A DNA stretch of 64,000 nucleotides from JACRCT01 sp049841135 (GTDB lineage: Bacteria; Myxococcota; Myxococcia; Myxococcales; UBA5297). Under the pieces are notes generated by a model that worked only from the letters and a program-made list of their open reading frames with translations, did no database searches and was not told the DNA's origin. This document shows, one piece after another, positions 38,213 to 46,500 of this stretch. Where the stretch lies: positions 62,001 through 126,000 of the forward strand of contig JASGHK010000007.1 of assembly GCA_049841135.1 (NCBI GenBank), written 5' to 3'. Each line of letters begins with the position of its first letter. The stretch's first letter is position 1. The position numbers and the translations under genes were made by a program.

Positions 38213-39248
38213 TCACAGGAAGCAGAAGAGGGCGGAGAGGCCCAGGGCCCCGGTCACGGCCGGCGTCGTCCAGACCGGCTGGTCGCCGACGAGCACGGTG
38301 GTCCGGGCGAAGGTGCCCTTCACCTCGGCGTCGGCGCGGACCGAGAAACGCCCCGTCAGGGGTATCTCGAACAGCAGTCGAGGGCCCGCGGCGAAGTAGG
38401 GCGAGGTGACGGCGCGAGCGGCGGGGAGGTTCTCTCCATTGGCGCGCTGGACGCCACCGGTCAGGGCGACGCAGAGCCCGAAGTAGCTCAGGCGCCCACA
38501 GGGCACCACCGACGCGGTCAGGAGCGAGGTGCTGACGGCGCCGCCGGCGACCGCGGCCTTGCTCGGGAAGTCGGCGCGGCCCTCCACGCCGAGCAGGAAC
38601 AGGCCCTTGCGCACCTCGAGCCCCAGGCTCACCCCGAACGCCCCGAGATCGGGCGAGGCGCCGACGGCGGCGACAGGGCCGACGTGGGCCTGCAGCTGCC
38701 AGGGCTCGGACGGCTCGACGGGCGCAGGGGCGGGCGAGGGCGGTCGCGGAGCTGGAGCGGCCTCGGGGCAGGCCGGGCAGGGCTGGGGAGAAGGGCAGAG
38801 CTGAGCGGGGGCGGGCTCGGGAGGCTTGGGGGCGGGCGGCGGTGTCACGGGCGGCTGCCGGACCATCGCCAGGGGATCGATGGCGATGCTGATGGCGAGG
38901 TCCATGGCCGAGGCGAGCCTCGACGCAGTCGCTGGCGCGGGAGGTCAGCTCGCGGCTGCCGCGCGGTTCGCCGGAGGCAGTCTGTACCTCGAGGCGGGCG
39001 CGAAGCAGGCCCGCGTCCGAGGTGAGGGAGGCGTGGACGACGAGCTCGGCGGGCTCGCGGAACGGGTCGGAGCCGAGCCGGGCGGCCACCGAGGCGCGGA
39101 CCGTTGACTCGGTGGGACAGGACTCGGCGCCGGCGGCCCGGGCGTAGACCAGCCGCACGGCAGGCGGGGCCTTGGGGGCTCCCAGTGCAGCGACCGGGAG
39201 CGCGAGGAGCAGGGCCGCGCCTGCGCAAGAGAGCGTCTTCGCGAGCAT
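38213..39248 (-). CDS. Secreted/outer-membrane protein with Pro-rich linker, one frameshift
   Basis: About 344 aa after correction. A signal peptide (MLAKTLSCAGAALLLALPVAALG) is followed by a domain with ESCPTESTVRASVAARLG near residue 45, a Pro/Cys-rich linker (CPSPQPCPACPEAAP near 140), and a beta-barrel-like C-terminus (FGVSLGLEVRKGLFLLGVEG to the end, GALGLSALFCFL). The frames meet at GAGGCTCGCC (minus strand; about 38,911-38,923 on +). Removing one G gives residues CVELASAMDLAISIAIDP, a phrase common in uncharacterised Myxococcota proteins. It is the first gene before the ECF sigma factor. Confidence 0.7.
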
Positions 39249-39557
39249 CGTTGGTGGCCCAACTCTATCCGCGGTCCTGGCCGCCTATCTAAGGATGCCG
39301 GCCGCCGAGGCCTCCAGGAGCCTGATTCCCGTGTGAAAACGAGCTGTTGGCGCGACTCGGGCTGACGAGCCCTTTCGGGAAGCCGGGTGAATTCAGGCAC
39401 TTGGACGACAGGCTCGCGGTGAGCCTTTGACGAGAAAGCCGAACAGTCGTCACCACCGACGACCCCTTGCCCGGTCCACCCACATGATTTCGGGGCCTTC
39501 CAGAGTCCGATCCGCCGGTCCGTGGCCTGCAGATAGGGCCGAACTGGGAGGTCGTCC
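39249..39557. other. Divergent intergenic region, no gene seen
   Basis: 309 bp between divergent genes. A small hairpin (GGGCT-GACG-AGCCC followed by TTT) lies near 39,358-39,375. No promoter consensus is clear. GGGAGG before 39,558 is the ribosome site of the next gene. Confidence 0.5.
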
Positions 39558-40718
39558 ATGAACGCCCGAGCGCCCGTGCTCGCCATCGCAACCATCGGCT
39601 GCCTCTGCGGCACCGGCTGCTACAAGAAGAGCCTGCTCCGCGCCGAGGAGCTCCAGGCGCTGCGTCAGCCGGGGCACGGCGAGCTCGTGCTCGATGGCAC
39701 GGAAGGGCGCACGCGGATAGGGCCCAACACCAAGGTCCGCTTCCATCGGGCCGACGACCAGTGGTCGGCGTGGATCGACGGTCGCGAGCTGTGCGTGACC
39801 TCCGAGGCGGTGTTCCGCTGCTCGAGCCTGCCCTCCGGCGCGGGCATTCCCTGGAGCGAGGTCGCCGGGCTCGAAACCAAGAACCTCAACGGCGCGGCGA
39901 CCTACTTCACCATCTTCGGCGCGATCGTCGGCACTGCAGCGGTGGTGGCCTTGACGGTGGCCGTCGTCGGCGGGCTGGCCAAGGGCGGAGGAGGCTTCCC
40001 GAGGATCGACTCCATCAGTCTCCCCTCGGGCGGTGGCGTTCAGGGCAGCGGGGCCGCCAGCAGCGTCGCGGCCGGACCGGTCACGCCGGTCGACTTCGGC
40101 CTCCAATACGCGCTCGCGCAGGGATGGGAGTGGTACGGCCCTCCGCTCGCCGCCGTGGCTCACGCTCCGGTCGAGAGGCGGGACTCCCTGCTGCCCGTGC
40201 CGCTGCCGGGGCCGAGGCTGGCGCTCGTCGAGCCCCAGCCGTTGTTCACGCCGGCGACCAGCCGCCGCGGCTACGTCCGCTTCGTCGGCACGTTGGAGGG
40301 CGGCACCGACTTCACCGCGAGCCCGAACGGCGTCGGGGCGGCGAGCGTGGCGCTGCGGCTCTTCGACGTAGCGGAGCTGGGCGGCGGCGTGCGCACGGCG
40401 GTCGCACCCGAGCGCCCCGACGACCCGAGCGCGCGGCTGAGGCAGACCTGGCTCGGCTTCGGACGGCTGCTGCTGCACTTCGACTTCGACCAGGAGCGCC
40501 GCGTCGCCGCGGTGCTCGGCGCCGAGTGCGGCGCGGGCGACCCGCAGGTCTACGGGCGCGCGATCTACGGCCTGCGTGTGCGCCTCGTCGACGGGCTCTC
40601 CGTCGGCCTCTACCCGTACAACGCCAGCCTCTCGGTCCATGCCCAAGCCGGCCGCCAGCGCAGGGAGCTCGCGGGCTTCTCGTTCCCATCCACTCTCGAG
40701 CTCAGCTACGCGTTCTGA
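39558..40718 (+). CDS. Lipoprotein of unknown function
   Basis: 386 aa. Lipobox CGTGC near residue 21 (weak but preceded by a hydrophobic stretch). A soluble domain (ELVLDGTEGRTRIGPNTKVRF) is followed by a possible membrane helix at 115-140 (YFTIFGAIVGTAAVVALTVAVVGGLA) and a beta-rich C-terminus that ends with an aromatic residue (STLELSYAF), like the last strand of an outer-membrane barrel. GGGAGG lies 6 nt before the ATG. Function unknown. Confidence 0.65.
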   Translation: MNARAPVLAIATIGCLCGTGCYKKSLLRAEELQALRQPGHGELVLDGTEGRTRIGPNTKVRFHRADDQWSAWIDGRELCVTSEAVFRCSSLPSGAGIPWSEVAGLETKNLNGAATYFTIFGAIVGTAAVVALTVAVVGGLAKGGGGFPRIDSISLPSGGGVQGSGAASSVAAGPVTPVDFGLQYALAQGWEWYGPPLAAVAHAPVERRDSLLPVPLPGPRLALVEPQPLFTPATSRRGYVRFVGTLEGGTDFTASPNGVGAASVALRLFDVAELGGGVRTAVAPERPDDPSARLRQTWLGFGRLLLHFDFDQERRVAAVLGAECGAGDPQVYGRAIYGLRVRLVDGLSVGLYPYNASLSVHAQAGRQRRELAGFSFPSTLELSYAF

Positions 40719-40729
40719 AGCGGACCGAT

Positions 40730-40774
40730 CGGAACTAATCGCTGACCAGTTGGCACCGGAAGTAATCGCTGACC
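40730..40774. repeat. 18-bp direct repeat, 27 bp apart
   Basis: CGGAACTAATCGCTGACC (40730-40747) and CGGAAGTAATCGCTGACC (40757-40774) differ at one base. They lie between 39,558-40,718 and the GTG start at 40,860. A tandem regulator site is plausible. Confidence 0.55.
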
Positions 40775-40859
40775 CGCTACACGAGCCCGTCCCTGCAGTT
40801 CCACCCGGGCAGGATGCTGGTACGCTCTGGCCAAACCACGGACCAGAGGTCCTACGACC

Positions 40860-41765
40860 GTGCCCAAGCCACCGCTCGGCCATCCTCCGAAGAAGCTGGC
40901 GCCCGTCCAGGACGTGGGGGAGACGACCCGGCTGCCTCCGCTGATCGAGCCCAACGACACCGGGGGCGAGCCGGAAGCGACCGACGAGACGGTGGAGGTC
41001 ACCAACCCGCTCGCGCGCATCCCGCTCCGGCCGGAGTCGCCACGGGCCATCTCCAACGAGACGCGCGTCGACCGGCACTCAGGACCGCTCCCCCTGCCGA
41101 GCGATCCCTCGGTGGACATGACGATCCCGCTGCCGCGGATCCTCGAGGTGGAGCCCGCGCCGGCGCCGCTCCCTCCCGCAGCATCGACGAGGGTCGAGGG
41201 CCTGCCCGCACAACCCACAGTCCTCGACGAGCCACCGGCCGCCAGACCCGACCCGAAGGCCGAGCGGGACTCGGGCAAGCCGGTGGACGTCGCTCGCCGG
41301 GCCACCGTCCTCAAGATCAACCCCGAGACCATCCAGTCGTGGCTGACCGAGGGGCCGAGCGGTGAGCACAAGGCTCAGACGCCCGGCGGCTTCCGCCCGC
41401 TGATCGAGGACCTCAAGGACGAGCTCGAGGCCGAGAGCAAGAACCCGTCGGCGGCGGAGGGTCAGAGGAGAGCGGAGGATCCAGGCAAGCCCGCGCCGCT
41501 GCCGATGCGCCCCAGCTCCGACCGCAATCCCAGGCACCCGAGCCACGCGGAGGTCAGCACCGCGCCCAAGGTCGTGCTGCGCGAGCCGATCCGCTCCAAG
41601 GCGAAGAAGCTCTCGAGCACCTTGTCGATGCTGCTCAAGCAGGAGGCGTCGCGCCGCCGTCGCGGGTTCGTGGTCGGACTGCTCTCGGTGCTGTTCCTCG
41701 CCGGGCTCGGGTTCTTCGCCTACGTCTACCTGGTGCCCCTGCTGCTTCCGCTGCTCAAGCGCTGA
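40860..41765 (+). CDS. Single-pass protein with repeated Thr motifs
   Basis: 301 aa, GTG start. Residues 1-260 are a disordered Pro/Glu/Arg-rich region with short Thr elements: DETVEVT, NETRVDR, DMTIPL, STRVEG, PTVLDE and RATVLKI. One membrane helix near the C-terminus (RGFVVGLLSVLFLAGLGFFAYVY) leaves a short tail (PLLLPLLKR). It shares design with the 699-aa protein at 9,652-11,751. It is convergent with the OmpA-type gene. Function unknown. Confidence 0.7.
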   Translation: MPKPPLGHPPKKLAPVQDVGETTRLPPLIEPNDTGGEPEATDETVEVTNPLARIPLRPESPRAISNETRVDRHSGPLPLPSDPSVDMTIPLPRILEVEPAPAPLPPAASTRVEGLPAQPTVLDEPPAARPDPKAERDSGKPVDVARRATVLKINPETIQSWLTEGPSGEHKAQTPGGFRPLIEDLKDELEAESKNPSAAEGQRRAEDPGKPAPLPMRPSSDRNPRHPSHAEVSTAPKVVLREPIRSKAKKLSSTLSMLLKQEASRRRRGFVVGLLSVLFLAGLGFFAYVYLVPLLLPLLKR

Positions 41766-41787
41766 ACGCAGGCCTGGGGCCCCGGCC

Positions 41788-41809
41788 CCGAAGCCCAGCC
41801 CGAAGCCCG
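41788..41809. repeat. CCGAAGCCC direct repeats
   Basis: Two copies of CCGAAGCCC lie in the 45-bp gap between convergent genes, together with a GGGGC/GCCCC hairpin at 41,776-41,789. The same word is found at 35,096-35,126. Confidence 0.4.
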
Positions 41810-41810
41810 G

Positions 41811-43406
41811 CTAGGGCGACTGCGAGGTGATGCGGAACTCGACGCGGCGGTTCATCCGGCGCCCCGCCTCGTCCTTGTTCGGCGCGATCGGGCGTGCGGG
41901 GCCGAACCCGTCCGCCATCAGCCGGCCAGGCGCGATGCCGCCCTTCTTGATCAGCCAGTCGCGGACCGCCTCGGCGCGCAGGCGGGAGAGGGCGGTGTTC
42001 CACTCGGCGCGGCCGCTGTCGTCGGTGTGCCCCTCGACGGCGATCGCGGCGAGCTCCGGATGCGACGCCAAGACCTGCGCGACCGCGCCCAGGATCTTCT
42101 CGCTCTCGGGCTTGAGGATCGCCTTGTCGAGCTCGAACTGCACCTGCTGGTTGATGACGATGGAGTCCTTCTTCAGGGTGGCGACTGGCGCCGCGGGCGG
42201 TGGCTCGGGCTGAGCCATGGCCAGCTTCACCCGGGCTGCCTCTTCCGCGGCGGCTGCCGCTTCGCGCTCGGCGGCCTCGCGCTGCGCCTTCTCGGCCGCT
42301 TCCTTCTGCGCCGCCTGCTGCTCGGCGAGCGCCGCGGCAGCTTGCCTCTCGGCCTCGGCCTTCTTCACGGCCTCTTCGGCGGCGAACTTCTCGGCGAGCG
42401 CCACGGCCTCCTTCTCCTGCTGGGCGCGAGCGAGCTCTTCCTTCTCGGCGGCGGTGGGCTCGGTGACCAGGGGTTGCGGCGCGTCGAGGCGCTGTCCGGA
42501 GTCGCGGCAGTCGCGGCCCGGCTCCCAGCCGGCGCTGACCAGCACCCGCGCGGCGGCGGTGCCCGGCGCGGTCCCGAAGCCCACGCCCACACCTGCGCCG
42601 AGGGTCACACTGGCGAGGCAGACCTTGGCGCCCAGCATCCCCTCTACCGGCGAGGTGCCGCCGTTGAAGAGCGTCGAGCCGAAGAACTCGGGGCCGACCT
42701 GCACCCGCTTGTCCCACAGGAGCACGCCGGCCGCCGCGGAGTAGGTCAGCGCCGAACCGATCGTCGTCAGGCCCACGTCACGCTGTCCGCGCAGCATCGC
42801 GCCCAGCGCCGCCGAGTAGAGCCAGCGATCGTAGAGCAGGCCGCTGACCACCAGCCGGGGGTGGCCGCGCACGTCGCCGTCGCCGGCGAAGTCCTCCTTG
42901 GAGCCGGTGGGCAGCCACAGGTCCGCCTGCAGGCCGACGGCCAGCGGGGAGCGGGCCTTGCCTAGCAGCCCCACGCGGGCGCCGATGCGCATGTCGGCGA
43001 AGCGGGTGCTCTGGATGGAGTGGCCGACGAACGAGGCGTCCCCGGTCTGCACCGCCGCGAAGGGGAGGCCGATGCCGACCTTCACGCGGTCGAAGAGCGC
43101 CAGCGAGGCGTCCAGGTCGAGGTACAGCTGGTCGCGCATGACCTCGCCGCCGGTGACGGTCTGGCCGGTGGCCTGGTCGACGATGCGAAGCGGCCGGTTG
43201 GCGTAGCTGAAGGTCAGCTTCACGGCCGGCGCGATCCGCCCGGCGACGGGCGCGTCGGGGCTGGCGAAGAAGGCGTCGCCGGCATAGGCCGGGTCGTACG
43301 ACTGGACGGCGAAGCCCGACACGGTCTGGGCATGCGCCGCGGCGGGCGACAGCAGGAGCGCCAGCGCCAGCGCGGAGACGAACGACGGGAGATGGGTGCG
43401 GACCAT
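41811..43406 (-). CDS. OmpA-family outer-membrane protein with coiled-coil linker
   Basis: 531 aa. Signal peptide to about residue 27. The N-terminal half is a beta-barrel-like domain (KVGIGLPFAAVQTGDASF, ALTYSAAAGVLLWDKRVQVG). Residues 285-385 are a charged Ala/Glu helical coiled coil (AEKEELARAQQEKEAVALAE). The C-terminal OmpA domain (400-525) has the peptidoglycan-binding pattern: INQQVQFELDKAILKPES, IAVEGHTDDSGRAEWNTAL and LSRLRAEAVRDWLIKKG. The protein therefore links the outer membrane to the cell wall. GAGGAG lies 6 nt before ATG 43406; an in-frame upstream start was rejected. Confidence 0.85.
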   Translation of the reverse strand: MVRTHLPSFVSALALALLLSPAAAHAQTVSGFAVQSYDPAYAGDAFFASPDAPVAGRIAPAVKLTFSYANRPLRIVDQATGQTVTGGEVMRDQLYLDLDASLALFDRVKVGIGLPFAAVQTGDASFVGHSIQSTRFADMRIGARVGLLGKARSPLAVGLQADLWLPTGSKEDFAGDGDVRGHPRLVVSGLLYDRWLYSAALGAMLRGQRDVGLTTIGSALTYSAAAGVLLWDKRVQVGPEFFGSTLFNGGTSPVEGMLGAKVCLASVTLGAGVGVGFGTAPGTAAARVLVSAGWEPGRDCRDSGQRLDAPQPLVTEPTAAEKEELARAQQEKEAVALAEKFAAEEAVKKAEAERQAAAALAEQQAAQKEAAEKAQREAAEREAAAAAEEAARVKLAMAQPEPPPAAPVATLKKDSIVINQQVQFELDKAILKPESEKILGAVAQVLASHPELAAIAVEGHTDDSGRAEWNTALSRLRAEAVRDWLIKKGGIAPGRLMADGFGPARPIAPNKDEAGRRMNRRVEFRITSQSP

Positions 43407-43519
43407 GGTCTCTCCTCGGAAGGGTTCGAGGGGAAAAGCGGTGGAGGGCAGGAGGAGGAAGGAGGAGCGACGGGAACGCGCCGCCAAGAAGGCCGGCGCG
43501 CACCCGTCGAATCGTCACA

Positions 43520-46500
43520 TCAGGCCGCGGGACGGCGCCGGCTCAGGGCCAGGCCGAGCAGCGAGACCAGGCCGAGGAGCGAGAGGGCGTCGCCTCCCTG
43601 GCCGCAGCCGCAGCCGCCGGCCATGGTTAGCGCCACGCACTTACCTTCGAGGCAGTGGCCGCTGCCGCACTGCGCGTCGGCGGTGCAGTCGGTGTCCACC
43701 GGGAACTGCGGCCGGCAGACGTGGGCGGAGCACCAGGTGCCGCTGGGGCAGGCGGTGTCGGTGGCGCAGGCGCCGGCGCAGGCGTCGCTCGAGACCAGGC
43801 TGTAGCTCGTCTGGCTCGTCTCGCCCTGGCAGGTGAAGCAGGCGTCCTTCGGGTCGGCCGCGCCCTCGGCGACGCAGGCCTCGGCGATGATGCAGCCGCT
43901 GGCGATGGCGTGGGTGCAGGCGCCCTGGCCGTCGCAGACGTCCGGGGTGCAGGTCAGGCCGTCGCTCGCGCAGGGGAACTGCACCGCGCGGTTCGACCAG
44001 GCGGTGGCGCTCGTCACCGAGTCGCACGACTGGCAGGGGTTCTGCGGGTTGGCGGTGCCCGAGTCGTAGGCCTTGCCGTCGATGACGCAGGTGCCCTTGA
44101 GCGGGTGGGTGCACGCTGCCGCGCCGTCGCAGACGTCGAGCGTGTTGGCGACGCCGTCGTCGGTGCAGGCCAGGCCCGAGGCCTTGGCGCTGTAGCCGCT
44201 GGTCGAGAGGGCCGGGTTGCAGTCGCGGCACTCGTTGGCCGGGTCGGCGCTGCCGGCGGAGACGCAGGCGCCCTCGATGAAGCAGCCGGTGTAGAGCCCG
44301 TGGCCGCAGGCCCCGGCGCCGTCGCAGGTGTCGGCGGTGCAGGAGAGCGCGTCGCTCGTGCAGGGGAAGCCGGCGACGCGGTCGCTCCAGGCGGAGACGG
44401 AGCGGGTCGGCTCGCACGACTGGCAGGGGTTCTCGGGGTTGGCCGCGCCGCCGTCGAAGACCTGGCCGGCGATGGTGCACTGGCCCTTCACCGGGTGCGT
44501 GCAGTGCGCCTGGCCGTCGCAGACGTCGGCGGTGGTCGGCTCGCCGTCGTCGGAGCAGGGCACGCCCAGGACGAGCGAGGTGTAGTCGGTGGTCGACGAG
44601 GCCGGGGCGCAGGCGCGGCAGTCGTTCGCCGGGTCGAGGCTGGTCTCGCCCACGCAGGCGCCGTCCACGAGGCAGCCGGTGAACAGGGAGTGCAGGCAGG
44701 TCCCGCCGCCGTCGCAGACGTCGCGCGTGCAGGAGAGCCCGTCGGTGGTGCAGGGGAAGCCCGAGACGCGGTTGGACCAGTCGGTGACCGAGACGGCCGG
44801 CTCGCAGGCCTGGCACGGGTTCGCGGGGTTGGCGGTGTCGGCGTCGTAGACCTTGCCGCCGATGGTGCACTGGCCCTTGAGCGGGTGGGTGCAGGTGGCG
44901 GCGCCGTCGCAGACGTCGATGGTGTTCGCGTTGCCGTCGTCGGAGCAGTCCACGCCCCGCGCCTTGGCGGTGTAGGCGGCCGTGGAGAGCGCCGGGTCAC
45001 AGGCCTGGCACTCGCTCTGCGGGTCGGTCGCGCCGGCGCCGATGCAGGCCCCGTCGACGAGGCAGCCGGTGAAGAGCAGGTGCTCGCAGGTCCCGGCGCC
45101 GTCGCAGACGTCCTCGGTGCAGGCCAGCTCGTCGGCCGGGCACGGGAAGCCCTGGACGCGGTCCGTCCAGGTGGACACGGAGACCGCCGGGTCGCAGGCC
45201 TGGCAGGGCGCGTCGGGGTTGGCGCTGCCGGCGTCGTAGACCGTGCCGGCGATGGTGCACTGGCCCTTGAGCGGGTGGGCGCAGCCGCCGGCGCCGTCGC
45301 AGACGTCGGAGGTGTTGGGCTGGTCGTCGTCGGCGCAGGAGACGCCCTTGGCCTTGACGCTGTAGGCGGCGGTGGCCAGAGCGGGGTTGCACTCCTGGCA
45401 GTCGTTGGCGGGGTCGGTGGTGCCGGCCGCGACGCAGGCCCCGTCGATCAGGCAGCCGGCGTAGAGATCGTGGCGGCACTGCCCGGCGCCGTCGCAGCTG
45501 TCCCAGGTGCAGGCGAGCGCGTCGCCGGTGCAGGGGAAGCCCATGACGCGGTCGGTCCAGCCCTCGTTGTCGGCGAGCGGGTCGCACGCCTGGCAGGAGT
45601 TCGTGGGGTTGGCCGCGCCGCCGGCGTAGACCTGACCGCCGATGCTGCACTCGTTCTTGAGCGGGTGCGTGCAGCGGCCGACGCCGTCGCAGTAGTCGTC
45701 GGTGATGGGCGAGAGGTCGTCGGCGCAGGAGACGCGCTTGGCGAGCGCGGTGTAGCGCGCGGCGTCGAGGGCAGGCTGGCAGGCCTTGCAGTCGTTCTCG
45801 GGGTCGAGCGCGCCCTCGGCGATGCAGGCGCCGGAGACGAGGCAGCCCACCGCCAGCGGGTGCGTGCAGGCGCCGGCGCCGTCGCACACGTCGAGCGTGC
45901 AGGAGAGGGCGTCGGCCGGGCACGCGTAACCCGAGGCGCGGTGGGTCCAGTCGGTGCCGTTGGCGTCCGGGTCGCAGACCTGGCAGGGGTTCTCCGGGTT
46001 GGCGACGGCCTCGGCCCAGATGCCCTCGCCGACGACGCAGGACTTCTGGATCTCCTGCGAGAGGTCGTCCGAGGTGCTGGAGAGGAAGCTGCCGTCGCCC
46101 GCGAAGGTGGCATGCAGGGCGTGCGTGCCCACGGCCAGGTTGGTGGCCTCGAGGACAGCGACGCCGTCCACCAGCGCGCCGGTGCCGAGCTCGGTCGCGC
46201 CTTCGAAGAAGGTGACCTGGCCGGTGGGCGTCCCGGCGCCGGGGGCCGTCGCGGTGACGGTGGCCGTCAGGGTCACGGTCTTGCCGTAGAGCGTCGGGGT
46301 CAGATCGCTCGCGAGCGCGACCGTGGTGGCCGCCTTGGCGACGACCTGGTCGGCCGCGTCGCTGCTCGCGTCGTCGTGGTTCGCGTCGCCGGAGTAGGCC
46401 GCGACGATCGAGGCCGCGCCGACGGGGAGGGTGGAGACGGGCGCGGTGGCGACGCCGGAGGCGTCGAGCGAGGCGCTGGTGAGGACGGCGCCGTCGGCGA

